Source: Acidovorax sp. (lineage in GTDB: Bacteria; Pseudomonadota; Gammaproteobacteria; Burkholderiales; Burkholderiaceae_C). Taken from it: a stretch of DNA of 14,640 bases. Location: positions 1-14,640 of the forward strand of contig WOZN01000335.1 of NCBI GenBank assembly GCA_011620245.1, given 5' to 3'. The position numbers were made by a program, and so were the translations under genes. Positions 1-6,287 of this stretch are shown one piece after another (the stretch's first letter is position 1; every line of letters starts with the position of its first letter). Below the pieces are notes generated by a model, which was not told the origin of the DNA, searched no databases, and was given only the letters and a program-made list of their open reading frames with translations.

Positions 1-868
1 GCGGGTCCAGAGCCAGCAGGCCGATGGCGCCGATCAGGCCGCCCACACCAAACGCGCCCAGCGCGATGCTGAAATCGCCGGCATCGCCCTGAAACACCTC
101 CTTGACCAGCACCGGGCAAAAAGTGACCAGCGGTGCGGACAGCATGGCCGTGGCCAGCACTGTGGCCAGCCCGCCGCGCAACCCCGGTTCATGCAGCACC
201 TCGCTCACACCCGCCCACAGCTGGTGGTGGTCCAGCAGTCGGGCCCCGGGTGCGACGGGCGCGGTGCGCGGCAGCACCCACAGCGCGACCAGTATGAACG
301 GCACATAGGACAGCGCACTCACGGCAAAAGCTCCGGCCAGGCCGGCGCTGGCCATCAGCACCCCGGCCAGCGCGGGGCCGAGGATGCGCGAGAGATTGAG
401 CTGCGTGGTGTTCAGCGCAATCCCCGATGGAATCTGGTCCCGCTCGACGATGGAAGGCACGATCGACTGGAATGACGGCATCGACAGCGCATCGGTGACG
501 CCCACCACCAGCGACAGCAGGATCACCACCCAAGCCTGCACCGTGCCTGTGATCAGCAGCAGCACCAGCAACATCGGGCACAGCATCTGGATGGACTGGA
601 AGAATGCAATGGTGCGCCGGCGGTCCGCCCGGTCGGCCAGCCCGCCGCCCACCACCGTGAGCAGCAGCACCGGTGCGCTCAACGCAAAGGCGTCAAGCCC
701 CAGCAGAAAGGGCGATGCGCCCAGGCTCAGCAGCAGCCAAGGCTGGGCCACCTGCTGGGCCCAGGTGCCGATGTTGGCCAGCAGGCTGGAGAACCAGAAC
801 GTGCCAAAACGCCGCTGGCCCAGCAGGGCGATGGATTGGCGAAAGGTGCTGCCTTGCATATGGACCAT
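1..868 (-). CDS. MFS transporter, EntS/MFS_3-like exporter (3' end outside window)
   Basis: Reading the complement gives 289 residues with no stop before the left edge, so the C-terminal part is missing. The product is a hydrophobic inner-membrane protein with several transmembrane stretches (about residues 23-49, 54-76, 93-113, 115-130 and 165-205). The loop between helices 2 and 3, GGGLADRADRRR at residues 74-85, is the conserved MFS motif A. The N-terminal part (FGTFWFSSLLANIGTWAQ, then a conserved IPSGIALNTTQLNLSRILGP stretch) fits the MFS_3/EntS-type exporter family, which uses proton-driven efflux of small molecules such as siderophores or drugs. The substrate cannot be told. An in-frame TGA lies just upstream of the first possible ATG (886). 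Starts at 886, 868 and 859 are all possible; I chose 868 because a weak GGGA lies about 10 bases before it. It is divergent from the broken gene at 925. The family call is firm, the start is not. Confidence 0.88.
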   Translation of the reverse strand, partial: MVHMQGSTFRQSIALLGQRRFGTFWFSSLLANIGTWAQQVAQPWLLLSLGASPFLLGLDAFALSAPVLLLTVVGGGLADRADRRRTIAFFQSIQMLCPMLLVLLLITGTVQAWVVILLSLVVGVTDALSMPSFQSIVPSIVERDQIPSGIALNTTQLNLSRILGPALAGVLMASAGLAGAFAVSALSYVPFILVALWVLPRTAPVAPGARLLDHHQLWAGVSEVLHEPGLRGGLATVLATAMLSAPLVTFCPVLVKEVFQGDAGDFSIALGAFGVGGLIGAIGLLALDP

Positions 869-924
869 TTGGTTATTTTCCCGCATGGTTTGCGGCCGTC
901 AGGCCCACAGCGCAAGGAACCTCC

Positions 925-1283
925 ATGAAAGAAATATCACCCGCGCCCGCATCGGGTGCGGGGGCCCCGGTTGCCGATGCCGGCGCCCGGGTCCGCTTGT
1001 GCGCCTTGCGCGCGGGTGCCTGCCGCCCGGCGGGCGCTGTCATGTTTGTTCCGATGCCGTGGTGCGCGAGATCGCGGTGCTCGCAGGGGCGGCGCCAGGC
1101 CCCTTGATGGTGGTGCCAATCGATGCCATGGAGCGCGTTTTCGAGCGCTTGGCCGCCGTGGCCGAAGGGTGCCCGGTTGTGCGCGAGGGCTTGCCGCAAG
1201 GTGTCGACTTCGCCGCCGCGCTGCCGATCCTGCGCGAGTTCATGCCTCACCTGGGGTTTGGATCTGTGGCTTTGGTGCGCTGA
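925..1283 (+). pseudogene. Small hypothetical gene, apparently frameshifted
   Basis: An ATG at 925 follows a good ribosome binding site (AAGGAA at 914-919). The frame opening there (MKEISPAPASGAG...) loses protein-like composition near residue 40 and stops at 1107. The frame one base earlier carries a convincing C-terminal stretch that ends at 1283. It contains the segments VVREIAVLAGAAPG, PLMVVPIDAMERVFERL, PQGVDFAAALPIL and REFMPHLGFGSVALVR. The simplest reading is one ancestral protein of about 119 residues split by a one-base slip between about 960 and 1060, where the sequence is rich in G and C runs. This could be a real mutation or a sequencing error. Alternatively a short intact protein could start at ATG 1107 or GTG 1059/1062, but none of these has a clear ribosome binding site. 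I do not recognise the family. It is divergent from the MFS gene, with about 56 bases between the two starts. Confidence 0.45.
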
Positions 1284-1313
1284 AGAAGCCATCTCAAGGG
1301 GGTGATGACCGAA

Positions 1314-1341
1314 TTACATTGGGTAACGAATGGCATAAAAT
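1314..1341 (+). promoter_or_regulatory. Candidate sigma-70 promoter for the chemoreceptor gene
   Basis: TTACAT (1314-1319) and TAAAAT (1336-1341) are separated by 16 bases and lie 76 bases upstream of the chemoreceptor start. Each hexamer is close to the TTGACA/TATAAT consensus. I looked for the flagellar FliA pattern (TAAA with a GCCGATAA-like box) and for sigma-54 elements, and neither fits well here. Confidence 0.45.
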
Positions 1342-1417
1342 CGCCAAGAGGCCTTGAGGGCGGGGCCGCAATCGTGTCCGGATCTGAAACAAGAACGCAA
1401 TAGAGGGATTATTTCGA

Positions 1418-3151
1418 ATGTCATTTCTCAACCTGAAGATCGGCACCCGCCTCGCGCTGGGTTTTTCCGTGGTGCTGCTCTTTCTCGCTGCCATTCTGGG
1501 CATGGGCGTGTTCTCTTTGGGCAACCTGCAGTCGCGCATGGACGAGCTGGTGAATGGCAACAACGTGAGGCTGGCCGCGGCCAATACCATGCTGGACCAG
1601 ATTCGTGACATCAATGCCGCTGCCGGCATGATGGTGCTCATCCCCGATGAAGCGGGCAAGCAGGTGCAGATGAAGCAGGTGTCCGAGGCGCGAGCCAAAT
1701 ACGGTGTGGCGAAGGCCGCGCTGGACAAGCTGGTCCAAACCGAAGAGGGCAAGGCGGCATTGGCAAAGGTGGACACCGCCCTGGCGGTGGCCGTTCCCCT
1801 CAACAACCAGTTGTTCGATCTGGCGCTGAAAAACATGACCCAGGAAGCCGCCGAGCACCTGGTCGGCAAGTCCGAGCCAGCCACGCGGGCTGCATTGGAG
1901 CAATTGAACAATCTGGTGGATCTTGAGACCCGTATTTCCACCCAGGCGAATGTCGAGGCCCAGGCCCAATACCACTCGGCGCGCAACTGGATGATCGGCC
2001 TGGGGCTGCTGGCCATCCTGGCCGGGGTGGTCATTGCATGGCATATCACGCACTCCATCACGGGGCCGATCAAGCGCGCTGTCGAAGTAGCCCAGACGGT
2101 GGCCGATGGCGACCTGAGCTCGCGCATTGACGTTGCTTCCACCGACGAAACAGGGCAGCTCATGCGGGCGCTGGGGCATATGAACGACAGCCTTGCCAGG
2201 GTGGTGGGCGAAGTGCGCAGCAGCGCCGACAGCATGGCCACGGCCACCAGCCAGATCGCGGCGGGCAATCAGGACCTGTCCTCGCGCACCGAAGAGCAGG
2301 CCAGTTCGCTGGAAGAGACGGCGGCCTCCATGGAAGAGCTGACCAGCACCGTGCGGCAGAACGCCGACAATGCCCGCCAGGCCAACCAGCTGGCGCTCAC
2401 GGCCTCCAGCGTGGCGGTCAAGGGGGGTGATGTGGTGTCGCAGGTGGTCCAGACAATGGACGCCATCAACAGCTCATCGCACAAGATCGTGGACATCATC
2501 GGCGTGATCGACGGCATTGCCTTTCAGACCAACATCCTGGCGCTGAACGCTGCAGTGGAAGCGGCCCGGGCCGGCGAACAAGGGCGTGGCTTTGCCGTGG
2601 TGGCCAGCGAAGTGCGCAACCTGGCGCAGCGCTCGGCGGCGGCGGCCAAGGAAATCAAGGTGCTGATCGACGACTCGGTCAGCAATGTCGAGCAGGGCAG
2701 CCAGCAGGTGGGCGAGGCCGGCAAGACGATGGAAGAGGTTGTCAGCAGCGTGCGCCGGGTGACCGACATCATGGGCGAGATCACGGCAGCCAGCCAAGAG
2801 CAGACCTCGGGCATCGAACAGGTCAACCAGGCCATCGCGCAGATGGACCAGGTGACACAGCAAAACGCTGCGCTGGTGGAAGAGGCCGCTGCTGCGGCCG
2901 ACTCGCTGCAAGGCCAGGCGGGCCACCTGTTGCAAGTGGTCAGCGTGTTCAAGCTGGCAGGGGGTGCGGGCCAGACGGTCCAGCGCAGCCCGGCGGCGCG
3001 GGTGGCCGCGCCGGTGGCCAGCCCCGCCAGGGCGCGCCCTGCGGCGCAGGTGCCGCCTGCCAAGCCCCGCCAGACATTGGCAGCGCCTCGGGCCAAGCCT
3101 GCAGTCGAGGCTTTGGCGAAAGATGCCGACGCTGACTGGGAAACGTTCTGA
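1418..3151 (+). CDS. Methyl-accepting chemotaxis protein (4HB-type chemoreceptor)
   Basis: This 577-residue inner-membrane receptor senses a ligand in the periplasm and controls CheA kinase through CheW. Domains in order: short cytoplasmic start; TM1 at about 11-34; a periplasmic, mostly helical segment at about 35-190 that fits a four-helix-bundle (4HB_MCP) sensor; TM2 at about 192-211; a HAMP domain at about 212-265; then the long coiled-coil signalling domain. The kinase-control tip is the highly conserved [20 protein letters not shown] starting near residue 367. Glu/Gln-rich segments flanking it (for example [17 protein letters not shown]) are typical methylation regions. After about residue 510 comes a flexible Pro/Ala/Arg-rich tail ending in DWETF, which matches the NWETF-type pentapeptide that tethers CheR and CheB in enteric receptors. 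The ribosome binding site is AGAGGGA at 1402-1408. The ligand cannot be read from sequence. The gene stands alone, with no che genes in the window. Confidence 0.95.
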   Translation: MSFLNLKIGTRLALGFSVVLLFLAAILGMGVFSLGNLQSRMDELVNGNNVRLAAANTMLDQIRDINAAAGMMVLIPDEAGKQVQMKQVSEARAKYGVAKAALDKLVQTEEGKAALAKVDTALAVAVPLNNQLFDLALKNMTQEAAEHLVGKSEPATRAALEQLNNLVDLETRISTQANVEAQAQYHSARNWMIGLGLLAILAGVVIAWHITHSITGPIKRAVEVAQTVADGDLSSRIDVASTDETGQLMRALGHMNDSLARVVGEVRSSADSMATATSQIAAGNQDLSSRTEEQASSLEETAASMEELTSTVRQNADNARQANQLALTASSVAVKGGDVVSQVVQTMDAINSSSHKIVDIIGVIDGIAFQTNILALNAAVEAARAGEQGRGFAVVASEVRNLAQRSAAAAKEIKVLIDDSVSNVEQGSQQVGEAGKTMEEVVSSVRRVTDIMGEITAASQEQTSGIEQVNQAIAQMDQVTQQNAALVEEAAAAADSLQGQAGHLLQVVSVFKLAGGAGQTVQRSPAARVAAPVASPARARPAAQVPPAKPRQTLAAPRAKPAVEALAKDADADWETF

Positions 3152-3171
3152 AGAACCGGGTCCATGCCAAA

Positions 3172-3232
3172 AAATCGGATAAAAAGGCTGTTTGCGCTTT
3201 GCCAGTAAGCGTTGGTAGCTATTATTTTTGCA
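3172..3232. repeat. Candidate dispersed palindromic intergenic element
   Basis: Downstream of the chemoreceptor gene lies an AT-flanked hairpin with arms GCGCTT (3194-3199) and AAGCGT (3207-3212) and a 7-base loop. It is preceded by AAAAAGGCTG and followed by TGGTAGCTATTATTTTTG. From memory, this layout (A-run, GGCT, imperfect GCGCTT/AAGCG palindrome, then TAGCTAT and a T-rich end) resembles a short repeat found many times between genes in Comamonadaceae. I have only one copy here, so the multi-copy nature is not shown by this window. The T-rich tail means it could also serve as a weak terminator for the chemoreceptor transcript. Confidence 0.45.
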
Positions 3233-3283
3233 GATTTTTGGGCGCGTGATCCGGATAGTAGAACGGCTCTTCGAGCAGGCACG

Positions 3284-3304
3284 AGGCGTATTCAAGGCGT
3301 ATTC
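3284..3304 (+). promoter_or_regulatory. Tandem 10-bp direct repeat upstream of the cytochrome cluster
   Basis: AGGCGTATTC occurs at 3284-3293 and again at 3295-3304, one base apart, giving an 11-base period. It lies 78 bases before the diheme cytochrome start. Tandem direct repeats with an 11-base period are the usual binding layout for OmpR/PhoB-type response regulators, so an operator is possible. It could also be a chance local duplication; no promoter hexamers stand out beside it. Confidence 0.3.
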
Positions 3305-3382
3305 CAGAAAATCCGCAGATCAGGCTGCAACGCAGAGTCGCACGCCGGTATGGGCTCATTGCTTTCCCGCGAGAATCCACCC

Positions 3383-4150
3383 ATGATGATTTGCCCGCGC
3401 CGTCCCCTGCGCTCCCTGTTGTCGCTGCTGTGGAGTGCCGCCCTGGGCGCTTTTGCCCTGGCTGCCGCGCCCGCCAGCGCTGCTCCCGAAACGTCCGCCA
3501 CGGCGGCCAGCGCCATGGCGCCCCGCGTGCTGGCCTGCACCACCTGCCACGGCAAGGAAGGCCGCGCCACGCAGGACGGCTACTTTCCCCGCATTGCGGG
3601 CAAGCCGGCGGGCTACCTCTACAACCAGCTGATCAACTTTCGGGACGGACGGCGCAGCTACCCGCAGATGACCTACCTCATCGAGCACCTCACGGACGGC
3701 TATCTGCGCGAGATCGCCACCCACTTCGCAGCGCTGCAGTTGCCCTATGCGCAGCCCCCGGCGCCCCAGGCCGCGCCGCAGGTGCTCGAGCGCGGGCGCC
3801 AACTGGTGCAGCAAGGCGATGCGGCGCGCCAGTTGCCCGCCTGTGTGCAATGCCACGGTCAGGCGATGACGGGGCTGAATCCGTCGATTCCCGGCTTGCT
3901 GGGCCTGCCGCGCGACTACCTCAACAGCCAGCTCGGCGCCTGGAAAACCGGCCAGCGCCGCGCGCAGGCGCCCGATTGCATGGCGGGCATTGCGGGCCAG
4001 CTTTCGCCCGAGGAGGTAAGCGCGGTATCAGCGTGGCTGGCGGCCCAGCCGGTGCCGGGAGGCGGCAAGCCTGCCGACAGGCTGGCAGGGGCCATGCCCG
4101 TGCGCTGCGGCGGGGTCGATGGGGTGCCGGTCGTGGACGCGGCGCGCTGA
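3383..4150 (+). CDS. Periplasmic diheme cytochrome c (cytochrome c4-like)
   Basis: The product is 255 residues. It begins with a Sec signal peptide: a basic PRRPLR start, a hydrophobic core, and a likely cleavage after AxA near residue 33. Two covalent heme c sites follow: CTTCH at 52-56 and CVQCH at 154-158, one in each half of the protein, as in the two-domain cytochrome c4 family. Likely sixth heme ligands are the methionines in the YPQMTYLIEHLTD and PDCMAGIAGQLS segments; both contexts fit the c4-type pattern. It should carry electrons in the periplasm between a dehydrogenase or the bc1 complex and a terminal acceptor. The frame is open upstream, but the ATG at 3383 puts the signal peptide at the N-terminus. 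The ribosome binding site is weak. The gene ends 13 bases before the triheme cytochrome gene, so they are probably cotranscribed and the two proteins may pass electrons to each other. Confidence 0.88.
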   Translation: MMICPRRPLRSLLSLLWSAALGAFALAAAPASAAPETSATAASAMAPRVLACTTCHGKEGRATQDGYFPRIAGKPAGYLYNQLINFRDGRRSYPQMTYLIEHLTDGYLREIATHFAALQLPYAQPPAPQAAPQVLERGRQLVQQGDAARQLPACVQCHGQAMTGLNPSIPGLLGLPRDYLNSQLGAWKTGQRRAQAPDCMAGIAGQLSPEEVSAVSAWLAAQPVPGGGKPADRLAGAMPVRCGGVDGVPVVDAAR

Positions 4151-4163
4151 AGGGCTGCATGGC

Positions 4164-5540
4164 ATGAAACGCATCCTCTGGGCCCTTTTCTTCACCCTGG
4201 CCTTGCTGGCCCTGGGCACCGCCGTGGTGGCCGCGCTCAACCTGCGTGGCGAGGCCGCCCTGCCGGCCGAATCCCAATCCCTGTCGCAGGCCCTGCCCGC
4301 CACGCCCGAACTGGTGGCGCGTGGCGAATACCTGGCCCGCGTCGGCAATTGCCTGGCCTGCCACACCATGCAGGGCGGCGCGCCCTATGCGGGCGGGCGT
4401 GGCATCGACACGCCGTTTGGCGTCATCCATACCTCCAACCTCACACCCGACAAGGCCACGGGCATCGGCAACTGGTCGGCCGCCGAATTCTGGCGCGCGC
4501 TGCACAACGGCCGCTCGAAGGACGGGCGCCTGCTTTATCCCGCCTTCCCATACCCCGACTACACCCAGGTGACACGCGAGGATTCCGACGCCATCTACGC
4601 CTATCTGCAAAGCCTGCCCGCCGTGGCGCAGGCCAACCGGCCGCACGCGCTGCGCTTCCCCTACAGCACGCAGGCTGCCCTGGGCGTGTGGCGGGCGCTG
4701 TTTTTTACCGCCGGGCCGCCCCAAGGTAAAAAAGCGACCCCCGTGGGGGGCAGCGACCCGCGAAGCGGCGGAGCGTGGGAGGCAACTCTTGCGCCCGGCG
4801 CACCACCGGCCGAGCCCACGCAGTCGGCGCAATGGAACCGGGGTGCCTATCTGGTCAACGGCCTGGGCCACTGCGCCGCCTGCCACACGCCACGCAATGC
4901 ACTGGGCGCCAGCCGCCGGGCGCAGGCCTTCAGCGGGGGGCTGATTCCGGTGCAGAACTGGTATGCCCCGGCACTCAATGCCGCCGCCGAGGCGGGCGTG
5001 GCGCAGTGGCCGGTGGAGGACGTGGTGGCCCTGCTGAAAACCGGCGTAGCGCCACAGGGCTCCGTTACCGGGCCCATGGCCGAGGTGGTGTTTCGCAGCA
5101 CGCAGTATCTGAGCGATGCCGATGCCCAGGCGATGGCCGTGTACCTGCGTGCGCTGCCGCAGCAAGCCACCACCGCCACAGCAACGGCCAAACCCTCGAA
5201 CGCCACCCTTGAGCGCGGCGCCAAGGTGTATGAGCAGCATTGCGCGCATTGCCATGGCGACAGTGGTGAGGGCAAGCCGGGTGCGTTCCCGGCCCTGGCG
5301 GGCAACCGCGCCGTGATGCTGCAAGACCCCACCAATCTCGTCCGCGTGGTGCTGCAGGGCGGTTATCTGCCGGCCACGGCGGGCAACCCGCGCCCGCACG
5401 GCATGCCGCCCTTCATGCAGGTGCTGGGCGACGAGGATGTGGCGGCGGTCAGCACCTTTGTGCGCAATGCCTGGGGCAACCAGGCGCCGGCAGTGGGTAC
5501 CATCGGCGTATACCGTGCCCGGGAGCGGCGCGGGTCTTGA
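4164..5540 (+). CDS. Membrane-anchored triheme cytochrome c (dehydrogenase cytochrome-subunit type)
   Basis: The product is 458 residues. An N-terminal hydrophobic helix (about residues 3-25) acts as a signal anchor or uncleaved leader, placing the rest in the periplasm. Three heme c sites are visible: CLACH at 63-67, CAACH at 237-241 and CAHCH at 360-364. Three such domains are the layout of the cytochrome subunits of membrane dehydrogenases (PQQ alcohol dehydrogenase AdhB, gluconate 2-dehydrogenase and GMC-type dehydrogenases), which pass electrons from substrate oxidation to quinone or to other cytochromes. The catalytic subunit is not in this window, so the substrate is unknown. The start at 4164 follows AAGGG at 4150-4154, right at the stop of the previous gene. 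Residues about 183-216 form an unusual Gly/Pro/Lys-rich insert encoded by a palindromic repeat (see 4701-4790). The next gene's ribosome binding site overlaps this gene's stop codon. Confidence 0.9.
   Translation: MKRILWALFFTLALLALGTAVVAALNLRGEAALPAESQSLSQALPATPELVARGEYLARVGNCLACHTMQGGAPYAGGRGIDTPFGVIHTSNLTPDKATGIGNWSAAEFWRALHNGRSKDGRLLYPAFPYPDYTQVTREDSDAIYAYLQSLPAVAQANRPHALRFPYSTQAALGVWRALFFTAGPPQGKKATPVGGSDPRSGGAWEATLAPGAPPAEPTQSAQWNRGAYLVNGLGHCAACHTPRNALGASRRAQAFSGGLIPVQNWYAPALNAAAEAGVAQWPVEDVVALLKTGVAPQGSVTGPMAEVVFRSTQYLSDADAQAMAVYLRALPQQATTATATAKPSNATLERGAKVYEQHCAHCHGDSGEGKPGAFPALAGNRAVMLQDPTNLVRVVLQGGYLPATAGNPRPHGMPPFMQVLGDEDVAAVSTFVRNAWGNQAPAVGTIGVYRARERRGS
4701..4790. repeat. GC-rich palindromic element inside the triheme cytochrome gene
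   Basis: Between heme domains 1 and 2 the coding sequence changes character. A perfect 9-base inverted repeat, TTTTTTACC (4701-4709) and GGTAAAAAA (4725-4733), is followed by CCCCC-GT-GGGGGG (4738-4750) and then by CCGC-GAA-GCGG (4758-4768). The encoded residues (about 184-215, GPPQGKKATPVGGSDPRSGG and on to APP) are unlike the helical cytochrome around them. The frame stays open throughout. It resembles, from memory, a GC-rich intergenic repeat of Acidovorax-type genomes that has become part of a coding region. No second copy is in this window, so that identity is not proven here. The exact borders are uncertain. Confidence 0.5.
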
Positions 5541-5554
5541 AGGAGAACCCACCG

Positions 5555-5944
5555 ATGCAGAGCCCGGCCGCGTTGCCCGAATCCCACCCCGTGGCCCCTG
5601 GCAGCGGCTGGTGGGCGGTGTGCCTGTGCGCCAACTGGTGCAGCACCTGCCGCGACTACCGGCCCTTGTTTGACGAACTCGCGCGCGTGCACCCCGGCGT
5701 GCGTTTTGAGTGGGTGGACATCGAGGACGAATCCGAGATCGTGGGTGACCTGGATGTGGAGACCTTTCCCACGCTGCTGATTGCCGACGGCCGCCGGGCC
5801 TTGTTCCTGGGGCCGCTTTTGCCGCAGGCGCCGGTGCTGGCGCGGCTGCTGGGCAGCCTGCAGGCCGGTGCTGCGGGCGCCTCCGGGGCAGGGGGTGAGG
5901 CCCAGGAAGTTTTTGAGCGCGTGCGCGCCGCGCGCGGCGCATAG
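5555..5944 (+). CDS. Thioredoxin-fold protein with a WCSTC active site
   Basis: The product is 129 residues. The redox centre is WCSTC (Cys29 and Cys32), placed as in thioredoxins, and the cis-proline motif TFPTL sits at about 70-74 (Pro72). The strand-helix pattern between them (RFEWVDIEDESEIVGDLDVETFPT) is that of thioredoxin. The dipeptide between the cysteines is Ser-Thr rather than the Gly-Pro of classical thioredoxin, so the redox potential and partners probably differ. Two further cysteines (23 and 25) lie just before the active site. There is no signal peptide or membrane segment, so it is probably cytoplasmic. The start at 5555 follows a strong AAGGAG at 5540-5545, which overlaps the stop of the triheme cytochrome; the genes are almost certainly cotranscribed. 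A role in thiol chemistry linked to the cytochromes is an inference from position. The Ala/Gly-rich C-terminal tail looks disordered. Confidence 0.85.
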   Translation: MQSPAALPESHPVAPGSGWWAVCLCANWCSTCRDYRPLFDELARVHPGVRFEWVDIEDESEIVGDLDVETFPTLLIADGRRALFLGPLLPQAPVLARLLGSLQAGAAGASGAGGEAQEVFERVRAARGA

Positions 5945-6225
5945 TTGCCGGGTTTTTTGGCAACCGTGGGCACCTGCATGTGCAGACGCGCGAACACGAT
6001 GCCTGTGCATGTTGCAGGCTCAGCAGGTGCGTAGATTGTTCCTTTTTTTAACCGAGTTGGTTCATCAGGACGCGAGGGGCTGGCGTGGCGAGTTGCGAGG
6101 CAGTTGGGGCACTGGAGAGAAGGCAATAGCCCTGCCATTGCCGCCCAGGCAGGGGCCAAAATGACCGCAAATCGTCCGCCAGCACCCGCGCAGGCCCGAA
6201 GGGCCGCTTAATGGACTGGACGATC
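5945..6225. other. Non-coding stretch with several inverted repeats
   Basis: No convincing gene is seen on either strand. It holds a series of short inverted repeats: GTTGCC/GGCAAC (5944-5949 and 5959-5964, loop with a T6 run), CTGCA-TG-TGCAG, GCCTG/CAGGC near 6001-6019, CCCTGCC/GGCAGGG (6130-6136 and 6148-6154), and GGCCC-GAA-GGGCC (6193-6205). None is directly followed by a T-run, so none is a standard intrinsic terminator for the redox cluster. A T7 run sits at about 6043-6049 without a good stem before it. Confidence 0.6.
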
Positions 6226-6253
6226 TTGGTTTATCGCTTTTGGCGCTTATTTA
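6226..6253 (+). promoter_or_regulatory. Candidate sigma-70 promoter for the helicase gene
   Basis: TTGGTT (6226-6231) and TATTTA (6248-6253) are 16 bases apart. Transcription would start near 6260, giving a leader of only about 28 bases. The -10 element overlaps the left arm of the inverted repeat at 6252-6270, so a protein bound to that repeat could block the promoter. The match is moderate. Confidence 0.35.
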
Positions 6254-6285
6254 AGTGCAAGAGGCACTTATTACTTGTTTTTTTT
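6252..6285 (+). promoter_or_regulatory. Inverted repeat plus T-tract next to the helicase start codon
   Basis: The arms TAAGTGC (6252-6258) and GCACTTA (6264-6270) are a perfect 7-base inverted repeat with loop AAGAG. A T-rich segment with eight consecutive T (6278-6285) follows, two bases before the ATG. In RNA this is terminator-like; in DNA it could be an operator over the promoter. No ribosome binding site lies in this interval. It may act as an attenuator, an operator or a terminator for transcripts arriving from upstream; sequence alone does not decide. Confidence 0.45.
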
Positions 6286-6287
6286 CT

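Noticed and set aside
873..1292. Minus-strand 139-codon frame overlapping the broken gene at 925-1283
   Set aside because: Composition is rich in His, Arg and Ala with no protein-like pattern, and the plus strand has a better start signal and a more convincing C-terminus.
3921..5963. Minus-strand open frame of 680 codons across the cytochrome genes
   Set aside because: It is antisense to three genes with clear heme and thioredoxin motifs. Its translation is Arg/Gly/Ala-rich without family signatures, as expected for shadow frames in high-GC DNA.
5944..5964. GTTGCC/GGCAAC as intrinsic terminator of the redox cluster
   Set aside because: The T6 run lies in the loop rather than after the stem, so it does not fit a normal terminator on the plus strand.
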